Assembly (NCBI GenBank): GCA_004794785.1 | Contig: SJOL01008347.1 | Location: 1,274,598 to 1,338,597, forward strand | Length of the DNA: 64,000 nt | Reading direction: 5' to 3' | Source: Opisthorchis felineus | Lineage: Eukaryota; Platyhelminthes; Trematoda; Opisthorchiida; Opisthorchiidae | In this document: one piece after another, positions 1 through 10,812 of the stretch | How positions within the stretch are numbered: position 1 is the stretch's first letter | Layout of the letters: every line of letters starts with the position of its first letter | Program-made: the position numbers and the translations under genes | Notes under the pieces: generated by a model | Databases searched by the model: none | What the model was told of the DNA's origin: nothing | What the model saw: the letters and a program-made list of their open reading frames with translations, nothing else

Positions 1-3000
1 GTCCACAGGATAGGTTTATTTTCCGCCGCGGTACGTATTCATTGTAGCTGTTGCTAACTTGAAAAGAGTATTGCTCAATAATCAGACATTTTTCTTGCAG
101 TTGCCATCATGCAAGTTCAGGCGATTCCAATGGAAACGATCGGTCATATTATACACACTTAGACAACATGCACCATTGGGACGTCAGGATTCTGGACATT
201 GCTGGGAAGTGGTAAAAAAAATTGTAAACGCTGGGGCCAGGTGAATATAGTAAAGCCTTAAAAAGTCAGCTTCACTTAAATTGCTGAAGGAAAATGTTCG
301 ACCCTAAAAATAAACGGAGAACTACAGCGCAAAAGTAAAAGCAAACCAACAAAGACTTCTTTAGGAGTATCTTATGCTTCCTTTTCTGACCCAAGTGAAA
401 GCAGAGAATACATAAAATAATAACTATTTCCCGAGCGGTGGTTTCCACTTAGCATTTAATGTTGAAGCGCCCTGAGTAAATTTAGGAAATGTTCACGTTT
501 AATCACATATTTACTTACAATGGGATGTGGATGTGGATGGACAACCTTTCGTTTAGACAAAAAGGCCGATACACGTTCAAAAAAATTTAACAACTGCCGA
601 AGTTAACATCTAATTCCCGAAGGTGTTTGCATTAAATGTGCAAAAAATATAACCTCACACTATGTTCTACGTGCAGTTTACATAAATGGACGGATTTCTA
701 GTTTACTACTTACCATTAGGTACTACTGTGGTCCGTGTCCAGTCATGCAAGACTGAAGAAGAGCTAGAAGAATAGTATCTTGGACAATTCAGATGACGAG
801 TTTTATCGGAAAAGCTGACAATTTTATAACAAAATTAATGTTTTCAGTTAACACACCGACAAACTTCTACACCAGCCAACTCGTCCTCCCCAGTGTCTAT
901 CAATTTATGGGTAACTGAGACGAAATCAAAGTTCTACTATTTCATCAACTTAACTAAGCATGATAAACGACTTCTTCGAAAATTAGGCTGGCGCAACAGA
1001 ACCTTGATTTAAGTGGAATTTTATATGTTATTGAGAATCAAACCAATCGTGATAAATTAGCTCTCAGCCTTTTTTTTGCACACTTAGGTGCTTTCAACCA
1101 CTGTGATACTCTTCATTGTACGCAATGCATTAATTCCATAAAATTCATTTTAGCTGAGGTGCTCCTCTTATTTTCGTCAAAAGCAGCGATGTTCCTGCAG
1201 ACATTTCAGGCAAAACAGCATGCATTCGTTCTGGGTGCCAGTTTTTCTAATCAATGCTTAGCAGTGCACATAGACAGACATGCATACTTTGACAGCAAAA
1301 CCACTTATGCATTGGTCGTGTCGTGGGTAATCTAGGTATATGAAACCCACACTGTCTAGCTGCTCATGGGAAGAATATTAACGCGGTCATATCATAGTAC
1401 CTGATCAAATCTAAAATTAGATTGCACAGTTTGCAATAACCTGCTCGTAAAAGGCAACAAATTAGTCTATCTGTCATCTGCCTAATTATGGGCTGAGGTA
1501 AAATACTGAAGCATATATACATATATATGCGAAACAGTCGGCAAATAAGTCACTTGTCAGTGCATCAAAGTGGTCCCCAGGGTTAAGTCAGACGTTCAGT
1601 TTTCCCGACAAATTACTAGCTGGTGAAATCTGTGTTTATATTGATGGCTTGGGATATGCGGTTGAAATGCACTGTAAGGTTCCGTTCAGCTGGCTCTCTG
1701 ATGATGTTTTCTGTCTAAAGCACAGGTAGATAGGCACGATTCGAGGAAGCGTACTGGCTTAGTCCTTGTTTCTATTGGTTTTGGACAACGACGTATTTGA
1801 AGCGTAACTTAGCTTACCTAGAAAAATTTCCACTACCATCCAATGGTCGATCTAAAACTACAAAGAATGACAAGTGTGTGGAGGCACAATATACCAGAAG
1901 TTACCGTGAACGGCATACATAGGCCATAGGTTTGCGTTTAAAACGTTTGATCTTAGTTGTTTTCGTTGTTTCACCCGGTCACATTGATGCACATATCAAG
2001 CAGCTAGCGATACATTTGGTGGAACTTAGTATTTCTGGTGGTCCGTGATCAATACAGGATGTAATACCTTCTTTCAACTTTAAAGTGCTATGTTTCGTGA
2101 CAGCTGATGTCCGTCACGTATTATTTATAGGCTGTTTCGTTCAAAGTCACATGTAAACACAAATCAGACAATAAAATGCCAAGGTGGACTCCTAACTTCA
2201 CACGTCCGATTGAATCCAGCAGATCAAGAACACAAATGCTAGCGCGACTATTTGCAATAAGTCACAGAACATTAGCAGGCTCGAAGTTGAAATCTGTGGC
2301 CACGCCAGTTACTTCACAGGTATTACCGATGATTCCATCGTGATGACGTCAACCGATTCAAAGGCGCCTTAAAATGTTAACGTTTACTCAAAGTCAAATC
2401 TATTTGACTGCATTCGGCCGGCATTTTCAGCGAACATTCTGAAACATAATGCAAGGTACACCTCTGTAAAAGCAACCGATCTGCAGTAAGGTTTACTCAT
2501 TTCATCTGTTGGTCTACTGCTTTCTGAGCTGACTAGGGCATACACATATTGAGTGGAAGAATGTGAGTGGTCTTACGGCCTGGGTGGTTCGAGGGTTGTA
2601 AAACTTGGCTTCCTCCAAATCAAGAAAACTAGGCAGGCTTTATTTTACACTGTCCAGCTGTCTTTTGTCATCAACCGGAAATCGTTCTTGGAATTCAGGG
2701 CTGCCGTGGAATTTCTATTGGCCTGTCGCAATAGAATTTAATAAACCTAACTGAGTGGAAGCTCTGTAACCAAATTTTAATGAATAGCGTTTGTAATACT
2801 GCTTTGCTTATTCATTTAGATGCCTTAAATTTCCGCCTGTCAAATTTTCACTGTCGCGATTTATCATATTTCACAGCTGAACTCTTCAGTTCTCAGCACC
2901 TGTGGCGCAAAGGAAGCGTTAACTCCTACATACGGCCAGGTCAACCAAGACTTAAAAAGAGCGGTCAGAAAGAGGATAATACCTTCAGTCGTCAAGATAA

Positions 3001-5125
3001 CAGGTTAAGAATTTGCATAACTTGTTCTGTGCTTCCTCCAGTTTATCCGCTGTCAGCGAAATTCCGTTAACCAAAATTAAACGACGCGTGGAAATAATTA
3101 TAACTACCGCATTGAGATAGATTCAGTAACTGAGGCTAGGATTCAAACCTTTACTAAATATCAGGTGTATGGGAATAGAAATAGTTGGTGTATGTTTCAC
3201 TATTCTACAGCTCAGTGGAAGTTTGTGCAAAAGTCTTAAGTTTCACGAAATATATGACATTTTGGGCTAAGATGTTGGGGGGAAAATCAAGTCAGTGATT
3301 ACTTCAGAAATATCAAAAGAATAACTATACTTCATCCACATTCGGCGCGAAAGTCATCAACCTTATTACGCAGACACCTTCGTTCGTAAATATAGCATTG
3401 GGGTGATATGACAAGGGGTATATAAATAAACCTTAATTTCTGCCAAACTTGGGATGAACGGTAGACCTAGTTCTTCCCTCCGAAACTAATTATGCATGTA
3501 GATCGTGTCTGAATTTTGGCTTGAAATTACCCACAAAATTAATACAAGTTAACGGGACATCTGCTAGTTCATGGGATGCATATTTTGATGACAGAGATCA
3601 AAATAAATGGACACACATTTTAGTTGAAGCAGTCTGGAGACCACCCGCTTGCTGGAGTCGTTGGAATAATACTTATTTTGTTCCATCCTCAAATGTTGCT
3701 GCACAGCATCGCATTTGTTCGTTTGCACTTTACATGAAGGCGACCAAGTGTTTACATATGTGAATTTTTTATTACAGTCAGCCATTAATTTCAGAACGCT
3801 TAAGATGGCAACACCCGACTAATATCCAGATGGAAATGGTTGAAATTCATATTAGGCATTATACATAAATATAGAAGCTGGTGATTCTTGAATCTCAGCC
3901 TCTGTGCACATACTTGAGCGGGCAAATTGTTTTTTTCTCGTTCACGTCCGGTGTACATGACCTTCTTGGTTTCCTTCTCGAATCAACCGATATATATTAC
4001 TGGCTGACAGCCCGTCGCAGGATCAATAGACACCTTGGTTGATCCACTTACTTTATTTTTGTTTCGCGTACAGTTATCCGTGTTTAAATTTTACATACCA
4101 ACGAAAGCTGCCGGTTATTTGGATCTTACTTGCGGTAATATAAAGGACAAACGTTTATGGCGTTGTGTGAACGAATGTCGGCCTTAAATCTAAAACCTCC
4201 AACCTCGGTTTCGCAACGCACAATACGCCTTGATGTTATAGTAAACAAGAACTTTAGCATTTTAACTTCAATTCGATCAGTGAACACAATTTTTTTCTAT
4301 TCTAGACTAATGGAGGAAAAACACACACAGGTTCACTCTACTGTTTAAAAAAAACGCGTACTGCACATTTGCGCAAGCAATTCATCAAATCTTAGCCCCG
4401 CACTGATTACGCCTCAAAGATTTCAAAACACAATTTATACACGCAGAAGCCGAGACGTTCAATGAGAAATAACCTTAGTTTTGTTTCTGGTGGAAAGCAA
4501 TATGTGGATATGGAAAAGGATATAATCAGACATTATGTTTTCTTTGTACCGCAAGGTTAAAACTTACACTGTTCCGTTAGTTTAAAACATTAGGTTGCAC
4601 TTACCCCTTGGAAGACTTGAGGTTGCGTCAACAAACCCTCTCCTAAAACCTGATTTATGTAGCAACCTTTCGCCTTGGGCTACATCTGAAAGGTCCCTAG
4701 GGTCAAGAAAGAAGAAAAACAATTAGCTGAAAATTAAGTGCCCCCTCATGTTAGCCATTTGAAGATCTCCAGTGGTACTAGGACCTGCCTAGCTAGTCCA
4801 GAACTGACATTTCCGAGTTGAACATCGGGTTCAGATTTGTTCTTTTCTCAAGGGATTTCGTACCATCTGAGTAAAAACAAGACAAAATGAACCCCTCTAG
4901 TTAGAATCTCACGGAAAGTCTACCACTTGTCGAAGCGTGCAACAAAATGCCCCACAAAACATGTTTTTTCAGGCCTTTTATCCTGCTGCAAACGTTCTCT
5001 GGGCACTTACCTACATGTGCAAAGTAATCACTATCGTTATTCACACCTTACCAGACAACCGGTATATTTTAAAGGTCTCCTTTTATTTAAACTATGTAGT
5101 TCTATTTTTCATTTAATAAATCCAG
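1..5125. other. Non-coding AT-rich stretch, nothing recognised
   Basis: I see no coding region, RNA gene or repeat that I can support here. Open frames are all under about 100 codons, lie in every frame, overlap on both strands and show no recognisable domain. There is only minor simple sequence, for example an alternating TA/CA run near 1516-1530. It reads as intergenic or intronic DNA. Confidence 0.6.
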
Positions 5126-5342
5126 ATCAAGTCTAGACCAAGAGGCGCCGGGTTTCAAGCGTCTTCGGTGCTACCTAACTGGAGAGTGTTGGGGGCTAGC
5201 GAAACTACTGATAAAACCGGAACCATTACTGAATCGTCATCTGAGACAACGGAGGAACCAATCATATTTCTTAGGCGTGGACATACTCGCTTATTCAAAC
5301 GTGATAATTTGGGTGCCTTCAACTTACACTTGTGGTGTAGTG
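5126..5342 (+). CDS. Candidate internal exon, unknown protein
   Basis: The frame is open for 72 codons in phase 0. It follows a pyrimidine- and AT-rich tract ending in CCAG at 5121-5125, with an in-frame stop just upstream (5117-5119), so the frame opens only around the proposed acceptor. A possible donor (TG|GTAACA) lies at 5343, leaving phase 1. The peptide is hydrophilic, with a Ser/Thr/Glu-rich middle and a basic stretch (FLRRGHTRLFKRD) after it. I do not recognise the protein. The downstream candidate at 5430 continues in the matching phase across an 87-base intron that contains TACTAA as a possible branch site. Frames of this size are common by chance in this window, so this is a weak inference. 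Confidence 0.25.
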
Positions 5343-5429
5343 GTAACACGTTTGATTCCGGATTTCAAGACCCCGCGTGACCAATGATATGCCCTGCTGA
5401 TGAGTACTAAAAGAGAAACTCGACTTCAG

Positions 5430-5543
5430 TGCTTTCCCGTTTGGCGTCAAGGAAAGGGAAGGACCTTTTAAACGGGAGTGATGTATGTGAAAAATTGGCA
5501 TTGATCGTGGTCCGATCAAGAGATATTTCAAGTCTCATAAAAG
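5430..5543 (+). CDS. Candidate internal exon following the one at 5126
   Basis: This 114-base segment sits between an acceptor-like CTTCAG (ending 5429) and a donor-like AAAAG|GTAACA (5544). Entered in phase 1 it is open throughout and leaves again in phase 1. It matches the phase left by the candidate exon ending at 5342. The encoded stretch is mixed basic and hydrophobic, with no recognised domain. A following exon was not settled: entering the acceptor at 6062 in this phase meets a stop after about ten codons. This is an inference from splice-like signals only. An RNA read spanning 5342/5430 would decide it. Confidence 0.18.
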
Positions 5544-6062
5544 GTAACAATCCCGACTATTCACGCATGTGGTAACTGAAATTTTGTCGATCGCTTGTGG
5601 AATCATTTCTTGATAGCGCACAGGCATACACTTAGTAACAAAGACTACATTTTATAAGTTATCGAGAAGGAAAATGCTCAAAATTACGGAGCGCAAATTA
5701 TTTCCTGAGACTAAAAGAACGCTTTCTGGATAGACGTCGCACCAGGCTCAGCTCCGCCTGGAATAATGAAGCACTCACATTCAGATCCCGATTGATACTC
5801 ATCTGGCGGCACTGTTATGAGAGCAAATGCTAAATTTTTTTCTTCTGAATAAAATATCCTGCCAGCTCCTGCCAAACAATAGTGGCTCCCGATTGTAGAA
5901 GCGTGTTCACTTCAATACTGATTTCTCAGCATTGGCTCAATAAACCATACTCAACTTTGAAAATTGTGTAGCTGAGTGAGTGTCGCACGCTGCCAGTGAC
6001 TGTTTTTATCATCGATAGCCTGCACAGATTTTTGTACCGTTGATGGGTTCTTTTCTGCTCAG
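5544..6062. other. No gene seen
   Basis: No supported feature. It holds several acceptor-like tracts, for example the T-rich run at 5837-5843 and CTGCTCAG at 6055-6062. Confidence 0.5.
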
Positions 6063-6212
6063 GTAGCGTGTTCGATGCCATTTGTTTGTGATAATGTAGC
6101 CGCAAGCTATCGATTGCCCCGAGATTTTCTATGGAGATTTTATTTTAAAAATGAAATGAACCTATGCGGAAAACCCACAATGTACCGTACAACCATTCAA
6201 CCCTTATTGGAA
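6063..6212 (+). CDS. Candidate internal exon, unknown protein
   Basis: A strong acceptor-like tract (TTCTTTTCTGCTCAG, ending 6062) is followed by a frame open in phase 0. A donor-like GGAA|GTAATC lies at 6213. The exon would be 150 bases, exactly 50 codons, so it keeps phase 0. The next good acceptor at 6631 also opens a phase-0 frame. The peptide is rich in aromatic and basic residues (FLWRFYFKNEM) and carries no domain I recognise. If the frame is simply read through, it stops at 6263. The phase match to 6632 is the main support, and it could be chance. Confidence 0.22.
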
Positions 6213-6631
6213 GTAATCAGAAGTGCGCATTTTACGAATCACCACGGCAATTATAACTCGTGATTTCCTGTTGAGTAGCTGAAGAATAGATCTTTCCACA
6301 ATAAGTGATGGAACATCCCTCTGGTTATCTCGCAACTGGACGAGCAAACAACGCCACGCATTCTCCAGTCTTCAATTCATGGCATATGCGCACGTGTTGG
6401 CTGGCTGCTCAACTGATAAGTTCTCAGGTGAAAGATTTTCTTATTGTTTGACTTATCTCCCGAATTCGGCTTCATCAGTGTTTGGAATTATCACTTTCGT
6501 ATTTTACTGAAGCAACTATTCACCACTAAATCTATCAGTGAATTGGCTAAAAGCTGTGATTCTCTTACATTAGTACATCGGAATTACCGCTAAAGTCATT
6601 TAAAACTCTTATTTTGTTACTTTGTATGCAG

Positions 6632-6877
6632 ATAAATCGTAACATCGTTATTTGCGACAAGCTAAGCAAATTTATAAAGTATGGAACGGAATTCATAGAA
6701 AGGAAACGTACCAGTATAAGAAACGCTGGATATCAACCAAAAAACGAATTTAGTCAGGACTTATATCTAACCCAATATTGCGACCACCATCTCAATGACT
6801 TATCAGCTGATGGAAAGAATAAATCAAAGTTGAAAGATTGGTATGAATCTTTATCTCGTGAACTTATTTATCTATGA
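6632..6877 (+). CDS. Candidate terminal exon, unknown protein
   Basis: A good acceptor (T-rich tract ending TATGCAG at 6631) leads directly into a phase-0 frame of 81 codons ending in TGA at 6875-6877. The composition looks protein-like: charged and polar, with a predicted helical, Lys/Arg-rich middle (FIERKRTSIRNAG) and a C-terminal segment containing LKDWYESLSRE. It joins in phase with the candidate exon 6063-6212 across a 419-base intron, giving 131 codons together. I do not recognise the family. With dozens of frames this long in the window, chance is a serious alternative. Confidence 0.25.
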   Translation: MNRNIVICDKLSKFIKYGTEFIERKRTSIRNAGYQPKNEFSQDLYLTQYCDHHLNDLSADGKNKSKLKDWYESLSRELIYL

Positions 6878-8529
6878 ACTGTAAAGCTTACGCGTTTTGT
6901 TCATCATCTGAAGCTTGGCAAGTAGGCGGAGTGGAATTTTCCATCTTGCTTATGGTCCATAATATCTGGCTTTAGTGTTATTACGCTGCTGCCAGAGCGA
7001 AACAAAATTGACGAGTATTACGCTTGTTTTAATTCTGAGGAATCGACCGGATAGCCAAGGACTTTTCAGAATTCGAAAAGAAGTGAGTAATCTTAAGGAT
7101 GATATTGTTGTATAGAACTGTCGAACATTCACATCATACTTGCATATGATGATACGACAGAGCGTTTGAGCAGACAGCTCTGAGTTTGATGGCACACCAG
7201 GCATTCCGCCTAAGCAATTTGGCAGACTAACGCTTGATTTCCAAGATATTTTACTTTGCCACGCCGAACCCATTTAATTTCCCAACAGCAACCAAATGGA
7301 AGAACACTTGGTAAAGTTCTGCTCGCATGTAGTCAAACGATCTATTCCCACATATTTGATCCAAAAAATGACTAATTCTCAAATGGTAAAAATCCGACTG
7401 CTACAGAAGGAGCCTAGATTAACGTAATCTAGCGGTTTAATTCAACACAGAAATTCCATCCTTAGTTGCAACTTTTCCATTTTCACTCAAGATTCACTCA
7501 TTACAACAAAGTTCAGCCTACTGCTACCGTTGATATACTCAACCATCCAGGAGAAAACGTAACCTTTTTTCCATACTTTTTTTAACTTTTTGCTCGAACA
7601 TTATGACGTCTTTATCCTTAAGTGATATTCATTGTACAAAAGCCTAGCAAATTTCTTTTAGCCATGTTTACCAGCAGGGTGACAAAGTGGGGCCGCGAAC
7701 CTTAAAAACAGTCGAACAACTGCTTCAAGAGGCCGAAAAATGTAGCCATAGTATGGTTTTGGTATTCGAAATTTGGAGGCTAAATGTTGCTCGCATACCG
7801 CTTATTTATACTCTACCAAAAATCCAATCAACGTGTCTTAGGTGTAGGTAACTCGCCCTATCTTCTCGTCGCCAAATTGGAGCTCATTTACGGATGCTGA
7901 TGCGGAAATAGATGTGCTTTTTCACAGTAAAAAAATTCCTTTGAGTCTATTGAAGTGATACGTGACTTCCGGCTGCACCACCAAATCTTGAATACTTTGA
8001 CGGCACTTCAGTATTCACCGGTGCATCATTGATGAATACCACTAACTTCATTTGCTGTCATTCACGTCAGTCTACAATAAATAATGAAATTTTAATGTCG
8101 AATCTAAACGTACTGCTTTTATGATGCACATCAAAATGCCGTTCTTGTTCAACAATTCACTAGCCACACAAAACGACCGCATAGCATTGGTCCCTTGCGG
8201 GTTAATGTTTTTATAAGCAAAATAGAAATGTCGGAGCTAGAAACACATATCAGCCGAATGTGTATGCATCCGTGGTATACGGGTGATGTATCTGTGTTGC
8301 TTGAAGGAACGGAGGCTGTAGCATATATATTGCATTTCTGAGTGGGTCTACCCGATGATTACTTTTCCCAGAGGAGTATAATTTGATGGTTAATTTCATT
8401 TCCTGGATATCGATATTTAGGCGATGTGGCAGTGGGACACAACAAAACGTACATAGAAAACCGACTTTGTAAGCATAGCACAAGTTTTCACATCTATGTT
8501 TATTTGAAATGCACGAAATGCTGTGTCAC
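6878..8529. other. No gene seen
   Basis: AT-rich sequence without a supported feature. Short overlapping open frames on the minus strand near 6950-7273 show no domain. Confidence 0.55.
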
Positions 8530-8700
8530 TGTTCGACATACGGGGCCCGCCGAATCTTCTCTGAGAGGGTGCTGGATATCGAACTCCGTTTCGAATCCAG
8601 CTTGTTAATGGAAGTTGGGTTTCCGGACTAGTTTGTCCGGAGACACCCAAACCACCAAGAGAAGTGATTTCGACGGTCCCCAAAGACAAATACATATCTA
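8530..8700. repeat. GC-rich islet with hairpin, possible decayed repeat
   Basis: The composition rises clearly above the surroundings. It includes a near-perfect hairpin with a 7-base-pair GC stem (TCCGGAC at 8622-8628 and GTCCGGA at 8635-8641, loop TAGTTT), extendable outward by GGGT/ACCC with mismatches. A sequence resembling a Pol III B box (GTTTCGAATCC) lies at 8589-8599, but no A box was found at tRNA spacing. In this window such islets otherwise coincide with transposon remnants, so a decayed short interspersed repeat is likely. The family is not identified. Confidence 0.3.
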
Positions 8701-10690
8701 AACATCATTCAACGGCGCACAACATCGGAGGTCATCAAAAAAATTCTCACCAGATCAGTTGGTAAAACAGTGAAGCTCCGTCAATCTCAACGTTTTCATT
8801 ACAAGTGTGCCCTAACCATGTTTACTCCAAAGTGCAGCATGCCATTTTTCGATTCATCCACGGTAATTTACCTACTTAGATAAGCTTGTGGTGCGAATTA
8901 TATTGATCGGGCGACTTGATAACTAACTCAGTGGGTTATGGAATACCATGCTGCTTATACTGAACCAAATGAATAAAACCACTCCCTACACAATTGGCTA
9001 AAATCTTATTTAAAAAATTGGTTACCAGAGTAATCCGGGCGCACCATTTGATACGGTTTACCGTGTTCCTGGGCACAAGTTCACAGACGTGCGAAATTGC
9101 TTACTTGTCACGGCTGAAATTTTCGCTATCTAACTATAAGAATCTCACTATTTATACAAAAAAACTGTGTTCATTCAATCAGACCTATCCTTGCCAGCAG
9201 CGCTTATCCATCGCTATAAAACAGTTTATTAGAGTACTACGAATATGAAACGCTGTCATCAGTTTATGTAGTTGTGGGATGTTTGAAGTTTGTATTGGGT
9301 CTTCATCATGTCCAGGAGCATATAATCTTGTCAAAGCTTATCAAAGGATAGAAGCGCCAAACGCAAGTTTCCCATTTTTCAAGGTCATCAGCAGTACAGG
9401 CACTTAGAACGATAGGATTTGAACTCCTAAATTACGAGATAACCGTATTACCTCTACTTCACCAGTGCATGCAGCACGCACCCGCCTTGATAAAGATAAT
9501 GCAGTATTTATTTGTCGTTTGTGTCCTTTGGCAATCTTTTAACATATTTCGAACTTGAGCACACTCAGCTTCTGGTGAGTTCAACACGTATCTGCAGAAG
9601 AGTGACAAGAGAAACGTCTGCAACTTATAGGTCGTGGACTCCACTCCAAGCATTAGCCAAGATAGGAGACATTCGCCAACTTTATTATGAACGAATCAGA
9701 CACCAGCACTCCACTATCCTGTTGTAGACTAACAGTAACGCTTGGGCCAATGCAAGAAAACAACTTTTTATGAAGTTACTATATCATTTTTTGCCCGGAT
9801 TCAAGTGGTTTGTATCAAACGGGTATTCTAAGTTATGGTCAGTAGTGCGTTCGTTGAAGACAACTCAATTGAAAAATGTGAAAACCATGGGAAAGTTTAG
9901 TTGAGTTCCGTATATTTGGGCTCAAAGGAAGTGAAAACAGCCTGGCACTAATTTAGATCAAGAATTTAAATTTCTTAAAGTGAAATAGGATAATTTAGTT
10001 AGTTCTCTAAGCCGTTTTATTTGTCTTGTTGACAAAAGGGTCCAAAGCTCGCATGCGATCAAATCGTTCATTCGATATTGTAAATCACAGGCGATAGCCA
10101 GTTTAAGATATGGGTGAATGTTAGATAATCCAGTTTAGCGAATTTTCCGAACAATGCTAAAACACTGCCCATGCAGGATTATTGATAGTGTAATAATTAA
10201 ATTTAGCAAACTACAATTGCAACTGATTTCCTCACATATGAGAACCGTTTGCACAAGCTAATGCACATGACTCATACCATATGTTCATCCCATATTTCAG
10301 TCATCCGTAATGTAATGTACATAAAACGAGTATTTGTCGTGATCATTGTTTTTCTTTACACCGTGCTTGCATTGTAAGAAATTGCTTGGAGGCCGCAAAA
10401 GGTTGTATTAATTTTAGCCTTCAGGAAGATGATACGACAGATTGTTTATACAGAGTAGTGAGACATAGTAATCAAGACCCCGAATCCAGAAAGGGTGCGT
10501 GCTTGCATGCTACGTGGTAAGATTGATTTTATTGGAATGAACTACGACCACCTTGATACGAAGTGATAAGCTATCATGTGTTAAATGCGTTTATGTCGGT
10601 AAAGAGTTCTCTTGATATGGAGTATACACATCCTATTTTGAGTACTTCCGGATTTGTTGTGGGTGCAGGTACAGGATATGAATATCACCG
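8701..10690. other. No gene seen
   Basis: AT-rich, no recognised feature. A left part of the inverted-repeat element whose right arm starts at 10691 may reach back to about 10650, but the similarity is weak. Confidence 0.5.
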
Positions 10691-10812
10691 CAAATTTCAA
10701 CCAAGAACATAGGCTTGACGGAAACTCAGGTATTTTGCTTATCTGATGAGTCCAAGAAGGACGAAATCAATCGAGGGCTTTTGAAGTGCATTCAGCAACC
10801 TCGTAAGTAGTG
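10691..10812 (+). mobile_element. Inverted-repeat (CACTA-like) transposon, right arm, copy C
   Basis: This stretch aligns along its whole length with the right arm of the better-preserved copy at 28827-29241. Shared features in order are an AACATAAG/AACATAGG block, a TTGACGGA core, CTGATGAG, GGGCTTTTGA/GGGCTGTCGA and TCAGCAACCT, ending in GTAGTG at 10807-10812. It is clearly more diverged than copy A. No matching left arm was found upstream, so it is a solo arm or a badly decayed element. The end motif GTAGTG reads CACTAC on the other strand. Confidence 0.6.
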
